Source: JBBDIX01 sp050486225 (lineage in GTDB: Bacteria > Actinomycetota > Nitriliruptoria > Nitriliruptorales > Nitriliruptoraceae). From it: DNA of 64,000 nucleotides. Every line of letters starts with the position of its first letter. Position 1 is the first letter of the stretch. Shown piece after piece: positions 41,214-48,571 of this stretch. The position numbers and the translations under genes are program-made. The notes under the pieces were generated by a model. The model had not been told where the DNA came from and made no database searches. It saw nothing but the letters and a program-made list of their open reading frames with translations. Where the stretch lies: assembly GCA_050486225.1 (NCBI GenBank), contig JBJHCV010000001.1, positions 124,001 to 188,000 on the forward strand, in the 5' to 3' direction.

Positions 41214-42305
41214 TCACCGCTCGACACGGAGTGCGTTGGGTGACCACCCCTGGGTCCGGTCAATCGTGACGGTGCTGCCTGCGCGCTGGGACAGGTGTGC
41301 TGCGGCCACCACGAGCATAGTGTCGAGTCCATGCTCGAGATCGATCGGTGACGGCGTCCCCTTCATGAGCACGTCGTCGACGTGACGGAGTTCGGCGACG
41401 AAGTCGTCGGGCCGCGTCTTGCCGAAACTGGACGACTCCCACGCGCCACCCGATGCCGAGCGATCCACGACGTCCTCTGTCGCGCTGCCCGTCCACTGCA
41501 CGGCAGCATCGGAGCCCTGCACCCTCAGCCACTTGCGGACCGGCAGCGTGACGACGTCCTGGGCCACCCGACCCACGAGTCCTTCGCGCGTCCTGAGACC
41601 CAGCAGGCAGAGGTCGTCGTACTCGGCATCGCCTGCCGTGGCGTAGCGGACACTTGCCGACACCTCGACGACGTCACCGGCACCCACCTCATGAGCAAGG
41701 TGCTGAAACAGATTGATCGCGTGCGAGTGTTCACCGCTCGCACCTCCACCGCGCGTCCAGTGGCCCAGGTAGCTCGCCTCTGGGCCGGGCAGCCACGGGT
41801 GCGCGGCGAGCATGCCTCCCCAGTGCTCGCGAAACTCCACGTCGATCGTGAGGACGTCGCCGAGGCTCCCACGAACCAGTTCACGGACGTGAGACATGCT
41901 CGCGCCGACCACATGGTCATATCCGACGAAGCCACGCACACCCGCCTGCTCGCAGGCGTCCATCAACGCCTGGGCGCCCTCGAGGTCAGGCCCACAGACT
42001 GGCTTCTCGACGAGAATCGCCGCTGGCTGCTCCTGGATTGCGCCAAGTGCAACCTCGACGTGCACGTCCGGTGGGGTCCCGACGACGATCAGGTCGAAGT
42101 CCCCGCGGGGCGCGTCCTCGACGGTCGAGAGTCTGATTGCGTCATCCCAGGCCCCGTAGCGTGCCGGGTAGATCTCGTCACGCGTCCGTGCCAGCGCACG
42201 CGCATCGACGTCGCAGAGATGCACCTCCCACCCGAGAAGGCGCGACGCGTGGGCCAGGTGGTTACCGATGGAACCGGCGCCGAAGATCTTGACCGATCGA
42301 GTCAC
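41214..42305 (-). CDS. Gfo/Idh/MocA-family NAD(P)-dependent oxidoreductase
   Basis: 363 residues. KIFGAGSIGNHLAH is the dinucleotide-binding turn, LIVVGTPPDVHVEVAL the second strand, and ILVEKPVCG the EKP motif near residue 97. GEHSHAINLFQHLAHE supplies the usual catalytic His-type segment in the C-terminal domain, where LLGLRTREGL starts the beta sheet. Such enzymes oxidise or reduce sugar hydroxyls, often on nucleotide sugars or sugar acids. It lies 35 bp before the NeuB-cupin gene and 134 bp after the epimerase gene in one orientation. Substrate unknown. Confidence 0.9.
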   Translation of the reverse strand: MTRSVKIFGAGSIGNHLAHASRLLGWEVHLCDVDARALARTRDEIYPARYGAWDDAIRLSTVEDAPRGDFDLIVVGTPPDVHVEVALGAIQEQPAAILVEKPVCGPDLEGAQALMDACEQAGVRGFVGYDHVVGASMSHVRELVRGSLGDVLTIDVEFREHWGGMLAAHPWLPGPEASYLGHWTRGGGASGEHSHAINLFQHLAHEVGAGDVVEVSASVRYATAGDAEYDDLCLLGLRTREGLVGRVAQDVVTLPVRKWLRVQGSDAAVQWTGSATEDVVDRSASGGAWESSSFGKTRPDDFVAELRHVDDVLMKGTPSPIDLEHGLDTMLVVAAAHLSQRAGSTVTIDRTQGWSPNALRVER

Positions 42306-42439
42306 GTCGTCTCCTCATGGAACCTCCCAGCCTAGGGGCGGACGCGGCGCCCGCGGTCACCATCGACGCGACCGCCGATGCGGGCGACGCGCCGCGGGCA
42401 CCGGGAGACGGGAACTGCCCAGAGGACAGCACACGGCGA

Positions 42440-43372
42440 CTACCGGACGTCTGGATCGGCCACCGGCGGCTCCCGGCCCGGGTCAGGCCCAGGGTGTCGG
42501 AGTCCTTCGCTGCGGCTGGCCACGTCGTGCAGGCAACCCAGCAGGCCGAGGCCGAGGTCGATGTACTCGGGCTTGGTCAGGCGCCGGCCGAGATCCGGCC
42601 GGAATGCGTACGGGGTCACCTTGTAGTGGCCCTCGACGCTCCGGGCACCCAGGGCGATGTCGACTTCGCTGGCGAGCATCTCACGGATCATCTCGAGCAG
42701 TTCCTCCGTGCGGATGCGCTCCCGACCTGTCAGGTGGACCACGTCACCTGCATACCGGTCATCGAGCACCGCCACCGCGAGTTCCGCGGCGTCGTGGACG
42801 TGGATGTACTCCCGAACCTCGTCACCCGTCCCCCAGTAGTCGATCCGGCCTTCGTTGACCGCCTGCTGGAGCAGGCGCTCGATCGCGTTCTCCCCGTCTG
42901 CACGAGGGCCGTAGAGAGACCCGAACCTGAGTACGGTGGCCGCCAGGCCATGGTGCTCGTGAAACTCCCGGACAAGGCCCTCCGCTGCCGTCTTCGTCAC
43001 TCGGTAGAAGCCGCCCGAGTTCGACAGGGTGTAGATGGTGCTCGCGTGGACGAACCGCTGGATGCCCTGTTCGACGGACGCCTCGAGCGCATTGAGGGTG
43101 CCGATGACATTGAGTTCCGTGGCGCGCCGCGGGTGCCGCGCGGCGTCGGCGATGCCTGCCATCCCGGCCAGGTGGTAGACCGCGTCCGCCTCGGACAACG
43201 CCGCCGAGAGTGCCTCCAGGTCGAGGATGTCGGCGACCACCTCGCGTTGGTCGTCGCGCCTCCACGGTGACGGGCGGACATCGAAGATCGTCACTGCGTG
43301 CCCAGCTTCGCTGAGCGCGTCGGCGACGTGACTTCCCAGGAAGCCGCTGCCGCCGGTGACCACCACCCTCAT
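42440..43372 (-). CDS. NAD-dependent epimerase/dehydratase (extended SDR)
   Basis: 310 residues from the ATG at 43372; the longer frame is not supported. VVVTGGSGFLGSHVADAL is the NAD-binding turn, YHLAGMAGI the second block, VHASTIYTLSNSGGFYRVTK holds the catalytic Thr/Ser and YxxxK, and RFGSLYGPRADGENAI follows. It is closest to sugar-nucleotide epimerases. In this unit between an aldolase and a dehydrogenase it may set stereochemistry of a precursor sugar or nucleotide sugar. The last 25 residues are Pro/Asp-rich. Confidence 0.88.
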   Translation of the reverse strand: MRVVVTGGSGFLGSHVADALSEAGHAVTIFDVRPSPWRRDDQREVVADILDLEALSAALSEADAVYHLAGMAGIADAARHPRRATELNVIGTLNALEASVEQGIQRFVHASTIYTLSNSGGFYRVTKTAAEGLVREFHEHHGLAATVLRFGSLYGPRADGENAIERLLQQAVNEGRIDYWGTGDEVREYIHVHDAAELAVAVLDDRYAGDVVHLTGRERIRTEELLEMIREMLASEVDIALGARSVEGHYKVTPYAFRPDLGRRLTKPEYIDLGLGLLGCLHDVASRSEGLRHPGPDPGREPPVADPDVR

Positions 43373-43419
43373 CGGTGCTCCTGCCTCACGACTCGCGCCT
43401 CGACGTCCGACGTGTCCGG

Positions 43420-44199
43420 TCACGATGTTCGACGACCGAGGACCTGGAGATCCCTCCGGACACAGGCGTCGAGTATCCGAACGTCCATCGAGTAGCCGAG
43501 GAACCGGAAGCCGTCGCGAACGCGTCCGAGGAGGGCATCGCAGTCAGGTTCGACGACATGAAGGCCCCCGGGCTTCCCCGCGCGATCTCCGGCCGCGAGG
43601 GCCATGTCGATCAGGCGCCTGGTCGCAGGGCCGTCCAGGTCACCCGGCGCGCCGAGGGAGGCGGAGAGGTCGTACGGGCCGATGATGTACCCGTCGACCC
43701 CGTCGACCGCCAGGATCTCGTCGATGTTGGCCACTGCCTCGTGATGCTCGATCATCACGATCACGACGGCTCGTTCACGCAGACGGTCCCGGTACTCCTC
43801 GAAGTCCACACCGTAGCCCTGCGCTCGGGCGAGGCCGACGCCTCGGCTCCCGAGCGGTGGGTAGTAGACGGCGTCGACGGCTGCCCGTGCATCCTGAGCG
43901 TCGAGCACCATGGGCACCATGATGCCGTGGGCACCGGCATCCATCACTCGCTTGATCTGCACGGCGTCGTTGCTCGCGAGTCGCACGATCGGCGAGCAGC
44001 CAGTGGGTTCGACGGCCCGCACGAGCGACTGGACGTCGGCGGTCGACAGCACGCTGTGTTCCGTGTCGAGGACCAGCCAGTCGAAGCCGGCACGGCTCAT
44101 GATCTCCGCGATGGACGGATGTCCCAGTGTCACCCACGACCCGATGGTCAACTCCCCTGCAGCCAGGCGAGCCTTCAGGGTGCGTCCATCAGACGTCAT
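43420..44199 (-). CDS. HpcH/HpaI-family pyruvate-dependent aldolase
   Basis: 259 residues from the ATG at 44199, which overlaps the stop of the KdsB-like gene (ATGA). SWVTLGHPSIAEIMSRAGFDWLVLDTEH, GIMVPMVLDAQDA, YYPPLGSRGVGLARAQGYG, MIEHHEAVANIDEIL (metal Glu) and GPYDLSASLG (metal Asp) are all class II HpaI aldolase blocks. These enzymes add pyruvate to an aldehyde, or reverse it, to give 2-keto-3-deoxy acids. Coupling to a CMP-Kdo-synthetase-like gene suggests that it makes, or recycles, the acid that is then activated. That pairing is inference, though the family call is firm. Confidence 0.92.
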   Translation of the reverse strand: MTSDGRTLKARLAAGELTIGSWVTLGHPSIAEIMSRAGFDWLVLDTEHSVLSTADVQSLVRAVEPTGCSPIVRLASNDAVQIKRVMDAGAHGIMVPMVLDAQDARAAVDAVYYPPLGSRGVGLARAQGYGVDFEEYRDRLRERAVVIVMIEHHEAVANIDEILAVDGVDGYIIGPYDLSASLGAPGDLDGPATRRLIDMALAAGDRAGKPGGLHVVEPDCDALLGRVRDGFRFLGYSMDVRILDACVRRDLQVLGRRTS

Positions 44200-44945
44200 G
44201 TGTAGCGCTCGAGCATCGGGTCCTCGAGAAGTCGCTGCTCGACACGCACACGATCCTGCTCCGTGTCGACGGCATGGGTGGCGAACGGCGTCTCGACCAT
44301 GCGCACCGGCCTTCCGTTCTCGAGCAGGCGGAGCATGTCGATCGACTCGGCCTGCTCCAGCGGCGTGGGCGCCATCCGTGCGTACTCCGCGAGTGTGCGT
44401 GCACGGAACGGGATCACACACACCTGCCTGAACGCCGGAGCCGACCCCCATCCATCGGGTTGTGTCGGGACCGGCTGGCGGCTCATGAAGAGCGCGTTGG
44501 ACCGGGGGCCCACCACGACCTTGATCGTGTTCGGGTCACGGAACTCGTCCTCCGTGTCGATCCGGTGCATCAGGTTGACGCACTCGAGTTCCTCGTCGGT
44601 GTGGAACGGTTCGATCGCCTCGGTGACCATGTCCGGGTGGATCATGGGCTCATCGCCCTGCACGAGGACGTACAGGTCGGCAACGACCTTCGTCGCGACC
44701 TCGGCCATCCTCTCCGAGGCCCGCTCGTGGTGGGCACCGGTCATCACGACGCGCGCCCCGAACGACCCGGCCGCCTCGCGGATCTCGTCGTCGCAGGTCG
44801 CGACCAACACTTCGTCGACCGCGTCGCACAACTGCACGCGCCGGTGGACGTGCTCGATCATCGGCCGGCCCACCAGATCGGCCAACGGCTTGCCCGGAAG
44901 CCGCGTCGACGCCATCCTCGCCGGGATCACCGCGACCACGCGCAC
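44196..44945 (-). CDS. kdsB: 3-deoxy-ulosonate cytidylyltransferase (KdsB family)
   Basis: 249 residues from a GTG at 44945, with GGGAGG about 8 bases upstream. VVAVIPARMASTRLPGKPL is the CTP loop, VATCDDEI and VVMTGAHHERASERMAEV the next blocks, VLVQGDEPMI the metal/CTP block, and DMLRLLENG near the end matches KdsB. KdsB activates Kdo or close relatives as CMP esters. Kdo is normally a Gram-negative LPS sugar, so a KdsB here, without kdsA, kdsD or kdsC in view, points to another ulosonic acid. It is the first gene of the seven-gene unit, with a TAGGGT -10 box at 44978-44973. Confidence 0.92.
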   Translation of the reverse strand: MRVVAVIPARMASTRLPGKPLADLVGRPMIEHVHRRVQLCDAVDEVLVATCDDEIREAAGSFGARVVMTGAHHERASERMAEVATKVVADLYVLVQGDEPMIHPDMVTEAIEPFHTDEELECVNLMHRIDTEDEFRDPNTIKVVVGPRSNALFMSRQPVPTQPDGWGSAPAFRQVCVIPFRARTLAEYARMAPTPLEQAESIDMLRLLENGRPVRMVETPFATHAVDTEQDRVRVEQRLLEDPMLERYT

Positions 44946-44972
44946 TGCCCATCCTCCCGTGCCGACCGGAGC

Positions 44973-44978
44973 ACCCTA
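44973..44978 (-). promoter_or_regulatory. -10 box TAGGGT for the seven-gene ulosonate unit
   Basis: On the minus strand TAGGGT lies 28 bases before the GTG at 44945 with GGGAGG between. It is one half of a compact divergent promoter region facing the second NeuB gene. Confidence 0.45.
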
Positions 44979-45044
44979 CCCGGGCGCATCGACGACTCTG
45001 CACGATGCAACGCGCCGATCGCACGACCAGTGCGTGTCGCGGCG

Positions 45045-45050
45045 TAGCCT
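45045..45050 (+). promoter_or_regulatory. -10 box TAGCCT for the second NeuB gene
   Basis: TAGCCT lies 50 bases before the ATG at 45101, with AAGGA about 8 bases before that ATG. Confidence 0.4.
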
Positions 45051-45100
45051 TCGCCACCGTGACACACTGACGGACCTCCCGCCCGACAAGGACTCCAAGC

Positions 45101-46168
45101 ATGGCACCCCAACAGGCTTCGACGAGGGCGATGGCCATCGCCGACCGGGTCCTCGACGATGCGAGCGACTGCTTCGTGATCGCCGAGGTCGGACACAACC
45201 ACCAGGGCAACATGGAACTCGCACACCGGTTCCTCGAGGTCGCCAAGGAGTGCGGAGCTGACGCGGTCAAACTGCAGAAGCGCGACAACCGGACACTGTT
45301 CACGCGCGCGTTCTTCGACACCCCGTACGTGGGCCCGAACAGCTTCGCGGACACGTACGGCGAACACCGCGAGGCACTCGAACTCGATCGAGTCCAGTAT
45401 CTGGAACTGCAGGCTCACGCGGACGAACTGGGCATCCTGTTCTTCGCGACCGCCTTCGACCAGGCGTCCGCGGACGTTCTCGCCGGCATCGACGTGCCCG
45501 CGTTCAAGATCGCGTCAGGCGACCTTCGCAACCTGCCGCTGATCGAGTACGTGGCCCGAATGGGCAGGCCCCTGTTCATCTCCACCGGCGGGGGAGATCT
45601 GGACGCTGCGATCCGTGCACACGACACCGCCCGCGAGCACAACGACGACGTGTGCATCATGCAGTGCACGGCCGGGTATCCGCCCGAGTGGAACCAGCTC
45701 AACCTACGCGTCATCTCGACCTACCGTGAACGGTTCCCCGACACGGTCGTCGGCTTCTCGTCACACGACAACGGCATCGCCATGCCTGTCGCCGCGTACA
45801 CGCTCGGTGCCCGGGCCGTGGAGAAGCACTTCACCCTCGATCGGACGATGCGCGGAACTGACCACGCGTTCTCGCTGGAACCGGCAGGCCTGCGCAAGCT
45901 CGTCCGTGACCTTCGGCGCCTGCGAGTCGCACTCGGCGACGGGGTGAAGTCCCCGTACGAGACGGAGATCGCCCCGATCCACAAGATGTCCAAGCAGTTG
46001 GTCGCAGCGCGGGACCTCGCTGCTGGACACGTGATCACGTCACAGGACGTGCTCGCTCGCTCGCCGGGAGGCGGGATGACCCCGGACCGGCTCGGTGAAC
46101 TGCTCCAACGCCAACTCACGGTCCCAATGACGGCCGAACAGGCCTTCGAGGAGAAGTTCCTCGGCTGA
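45101..46168 (+). CDS. neuB: NeuB-type ulosonic acid synthase with SAF domain
   Basis: 355 residues, the normal NeuB length. FVIAEVGHNHQGNMELAHRF, ADAVKLQKRDN, FKIASGDLRNLPLIEYVA, LFISTGGGDLD, QCTAGYPPEW, VVGFSSHDNGIAMPVAAY and AVEKHFTLDRTMRGTDHAFS are the full set of canonical barrel motifs. The C-terminal 65 residues form the antifreeze-like SAF lid (VAARDLAAGHVITSQDV). It condenses PEP with a hexose-type aldehyde, in known members usually ManNAc or a diacetamido hexose. It is a single-gene unit with its own promoter, divergent from the KdsB-aldolase unit and followed by a small hairpin. Confidence 0.94.
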   Translation: MAPQQASTRAMAIADRVLDDASDCFVIAEVGHNHQGNMELAHRFLEVAKECGADAVKLQKRDNRTLFTRAFFDTPYVGPNSFADTYGEHREALELDRVQYLELQAHADELGILFFATAFDQASADVLAGIDVPAFKIASGDLRNLPLIEYVARMGRPLFISTGGGDLDAAIRAHDTAREHNDDVCIMQCTAGYPPEWNQLNLRVISTYRERFPDTVVGFSSHDNGIAMPVAAYTLGARAVEKHFTLDRTMRGTDHAFSLEPAGLRKLVRDLRRLRVALGDGVKSPYETEIAPIHKMSKQLVAARDLAAGHVITSQDVLARSPGGGMTPDRLGELLQRQLTVPMTAEQAFEEKFLG

Positions 46169-46181
46169 GCGACCTCACGGC

Positions 46182-46195
46182 TGCGCGCAGGCGCA
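46182..46195. terminator. Short hairpin between convergent genes
   Basis: TGCGC (46182-46186) pairs with GCGCA (46191-46195) around a four-base loop, between the NeuB stop at 46168 and the convergent stop at 46204. Weak, without a T tract. Confidence 0.35.
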
Positions 46196-46203
46196 CCCGG
46201 CGC

Positions 46204-47577
46204 TCAACCGCTGAGGCCCGACACGACGGCGCGAGTGACCTCGCGGATGGAACCGTCCGGTTCGCCGAAGACTCGCGAGTACGCCTGCTCGAGTCCTCCC
46301 ATGACCTCCGCTCGCCGGTGGAGACTCGCGTCCAGTTGCGCACGCAGGTCGTCGCGGTCGTCGGCACCAAGGACGAGACCGTGGAGTCGGTACTGGAGCA
46401 CCGGTCGGCCTCGTGCGTCACGAGGCGCCCCGGGAACGTCGAACTTGTCGAGGCCGCGCAGGTCGAGTCGCTCGATGACGGGAACGCCATTGACGATCAT
46501 GTCACCCGACACGCCTGACAGGAACACCACCGCCACCCGCACGTGTTGGGCCAGGTGCAGTGGGTGCGCACGCGTGTAGCGCCAGAACCGGCCGTACTCG
46601 CCGCGGCCGAACACCTCCTCGAACAACCCGTCGTATCCCTCCTTGGGGTGCCGCTTCACCAACAGCGTCAGCCCCGCCTCACGGACGACGTCGCGAATGT
46701 CCTCGAGCGCCGAACGCTTGCGGTCGGCAGGGAGGTACGCACGGTTGGCCGGCCTCGAGAGCAGGAGGACGGAGTCGTTCCCGGAGACCCGGTGGTTCCG
46801 CTCCGACGACCTGGTCACGTGTGCCATCCAGTCGCGCTCGTGCCTCGGGACCCCTGTGACGATCACCGAGCCAGATCGCTCGTCCACGCCGAAGTTGTCG
46901 ATGTATCCCGGGCGCTCGAGTTCGGAGAAGAGGAACGTGGTCACCCTCGGCCGGTCGTCGCTCCGGCGACGAGCAGCACCCTGCGGAAGGACGATGTCGA
47001 TGCCGTGACGCAGCGACACCCAGTTGGCCGACGCCAGCGCACCGAGCGGTCGCTGCACGTATCGCTTGTCTTCCTCGGACACGTCGTAGCAGAGCACCCT
47101 GGTCTGCGCCGCGATCGCCTCGAGGGTGACCGGACGCCGCCGTCGCACGACGCGCTCGGCGAAGGCGAACACCGGGATCGCCACCCGCGCATCGGGGAGA
47201 CGCGTCGCCAGGGTGTCCAGGGATCGAGCCGCTGCGTTCACGACCCGGTTCCTCGCGAGACCGCCACCTCGCAACCAGCCACCCACGACGCGAATCGCGT
47301 GCGACGCTCGGCACATCAGAGAGGCGGTGAGGCTGGGCAGGACGCAGTAGCCGCCGCGGCCATCGGGGGTGACGACGCCATCGAACACGCGCCCGGCCAT
47401 CTGCATGACGGTGTCGTCCGCGACGACGTCACGGAGGATCCGAGCCTTGGGCACCAGCGCGAGCATCTGCACACCCGTCTCGCGCTTCACCTGATCCAGG
47501 ACGGGCAGCCAGTTGTCCAGGATGCCCAGACTGGGAGCACACAGGAAGACCACGGTCGGGCGTTCCTCGATGACCAC
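46204..47577 (-). CDS. GT-B-like surface carbohydrate protein, possible ulosonate transferase
   Basis: 457 residues from the GTG at 47577 (AAGGGG 6 bases upstream). VVFLCAPSLGILDNWLPVLDQ starts the first domain, VLCYDVSEED lies in the middle, and VIVTGVPRHERDW, LLLSRPANRAYL, LLVKRHPKEGYDGL and VVFLSGVSGDMIVNGVPVIE make up a GT-B C-terminal domain. The KRHPKE block parallels the RPHPxE block of CDP-glycerol/Kdo-transferase-like and surface-carbohydrate proteins. It lies between a NeuB gene and an operon with a third NeuA, so it is a candidate CMP-ulosonate transferase. A TAGCGT -10 box lies at 47639-47634. Function is inference. Confidence 0.72.
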   Translation of the reverse strand: MVIEERPTVVFLCAPSLGILDNWLPVLDQVKRETGVQMLALVPKARILRDVVADDTVMQMAGRVFDGVVTPDGRGGYCVLPSLTASLMCRASHAIRVVGGWLRGGGLARNRVVNAAARSLDTLATRLPDARVAIPVFAFAERVVRRRRPVTLEAIAAQTRVLCYDVSEEDKRYVQRPLGALASANWVSLRHGIDIVLPQGAARRRSDDRPRVTTFLFSELERPGYIDNFGVDERSGSVIVTGVPRHERDWMAHVTRSSERNHRVSGNDSVLLLSRPANRAYLPADRKRSALEDIRDVVREAGLTLLVKRHPKEGYDGLFEEVFGRGEYGRFWRYTRAHPLHLAQHVRVAVVFLSGVSGDMIVNGVPVIERLDLRGLDKFDVPGAPRDARGRPVLQYRLHGLVLGADDRDDLRAQLDASLHRRAEVMGGLEQAYSRVFGEPDGSIREVTRAVVSGLSG

Positions 47578-47633
47578 TGCTGCCCCTTGCGCACCTCGAA
47601 CGGAGAGCGTCCATGTCACCCGTGCGCAGAATC

Positions 47634-47639
47634 ACGCTA
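47634..47639 (-). promoter_or_regulatory. -10 box TAGCGT for the GT-B-like gene
   Basis: On the minus strand TAGCGT lies 57 bases before the GTG at 47577. No competing start with a ribosome site lies between. Confidence 0.35.
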
Positions 47640-47732
47640 CCAGCCGCCGTCATGCGCCTGGTGAGCCGGCCACTGCCTCCCGACCACCGGCCTCCGAGCG
47701 ACCCGCGCCACGTGCGGCAAACGCTTCACCGA

Positions 47733-47738
47733 TAGGCT
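47733..47738 (+). promoter_or_regulatory. -10 box TAGGCT for the SDR-to-galE operon
   Basis: TAGGCT lies 45 bases before the GTG at 47783, which has GGAGGTGG just upstream. It faces away from the TAGCGT box about 95 bases to the left. Confidence 0.45.
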
Positions 47739-47782
47739 CGGCGCCGCCCTGCGAAGCGACGACAGGGAGCGGAGGTGGACGG

Positions 47783-48571
47783 GTGACCGCGGACTTCTCC
47801 CTGGAGGACCGGGTCGTCGTCGTGACCGGCGCAGCGGGACAACTCGGCACGAGCTTCACCGCCGCGCTCCTGGCCGCAGGCGCGCGCGTCGCGGCGCTGG
47901 ACCTCGAACCTCGGGAAACCGACGACGACCGACTCCTCCCTGTGGAGGCGGACGTCACCGACCGGACCTCGCTGGAGGCAGCGCTCGGCGAGATCACCAG
48001 CACACTGGGGTCCCCGACGGGCCTGGTCAACTGCGCGGCGCTCGACAGTCCCCCGAGTGGGGACGACGACGTGTCCGGAACGTTCGAGACCTACCCCGAG
48101 GACGTGTTCACGAAGGTCATGGACGTCAACGTGCAGGGGGTCGTGCGCTGCTGTCAGGTGTTCGGCGGTGCGATGGCCGCGGCGGGCCGTGGAAGCATCG
48201 TCAACATCGCCTCCATCTACGGCGTGGTGGCGCCCGACCAACGCATCTACGCGCACCTGCGCGACGAGGACGGGACCGGGTTCCACAAGCCCGCGTCGTA
48301 CACCGCGTCCAAGGCGGCGCTCATCGGGCTGACGCGCTACCTGGCGGTCTACTGGGCCGGCCGGGGTGTCCGCGTCAACGCGCTGACCCTCGCCGGGGTC
48401 GCGAACGACCAGGACGACGAGTTCGTCGCCGCCTACACCTCGCGAGTGCCGATGGCACGCATGGCGCGTGCCGACGAGTACGACGGGGCCGTCGTCTTCC
48501 TGCTTTCCGATGCCGCGTCGTACATGACAGGGTCCAACATGGTCATCGACGGCGGATGGACGGCATGGTGA
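47783..48571 (+). CDS. Short-chain dehydrogenase/reductase
   Basis: 262 residues from the GTG at 47783 with a GGAGG site. VVVVTGAAGQLGTSFTAAL is the NAD(P) turn, VDVNVQGV-type DVNVQGVVRCCQ the central helix, IVNIASIYGVV carries the catalytic Ser, and YTASKAALIGLTRYLA the YxxxK pair. GSNMVIDGGWTAW is the classical C-terminus. An insert with YAHLRDEDGTGFHKPAS precedes the catalytic Tyr. First gene of a five-gene unit; its stop overlaps the next start. It probably acts on a sugar or sugar-acid hydroxyl. Confidence 0.9.
   Translation: MTADFSLEDRVVVVTGAAGQLGTSFTAALLAAGARVAALDLEPRETDDDRLLPVEADVTDRTSLEAALGEITSTLGSPTGLVNCAALDSPPSGDDDVSGTFETYPEDVFTKVMDVNVQGVVRCCQVFGGAMAAAGRGSIVNIASIYGVVAPDQRIYAHLRDEDGTGFHKPASYTASKAALIGLTRYLAVYWAGRGVRVNALTLAGVANDQDDEFVAAYTSRVPMARMARADEYDGAVVFLLSDAASYMTGSNMVIDGGWTAW

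Noticed and set aside
44196..44945. kdsB as evidence for a Gram-negative LPS-making organism
   Set aside because: No lpx, kdsA, waa or outer-membrane assembly genes are present, and all other features fit a high-GC actinobacterium; the gene is better explained by a surface ulosonate.
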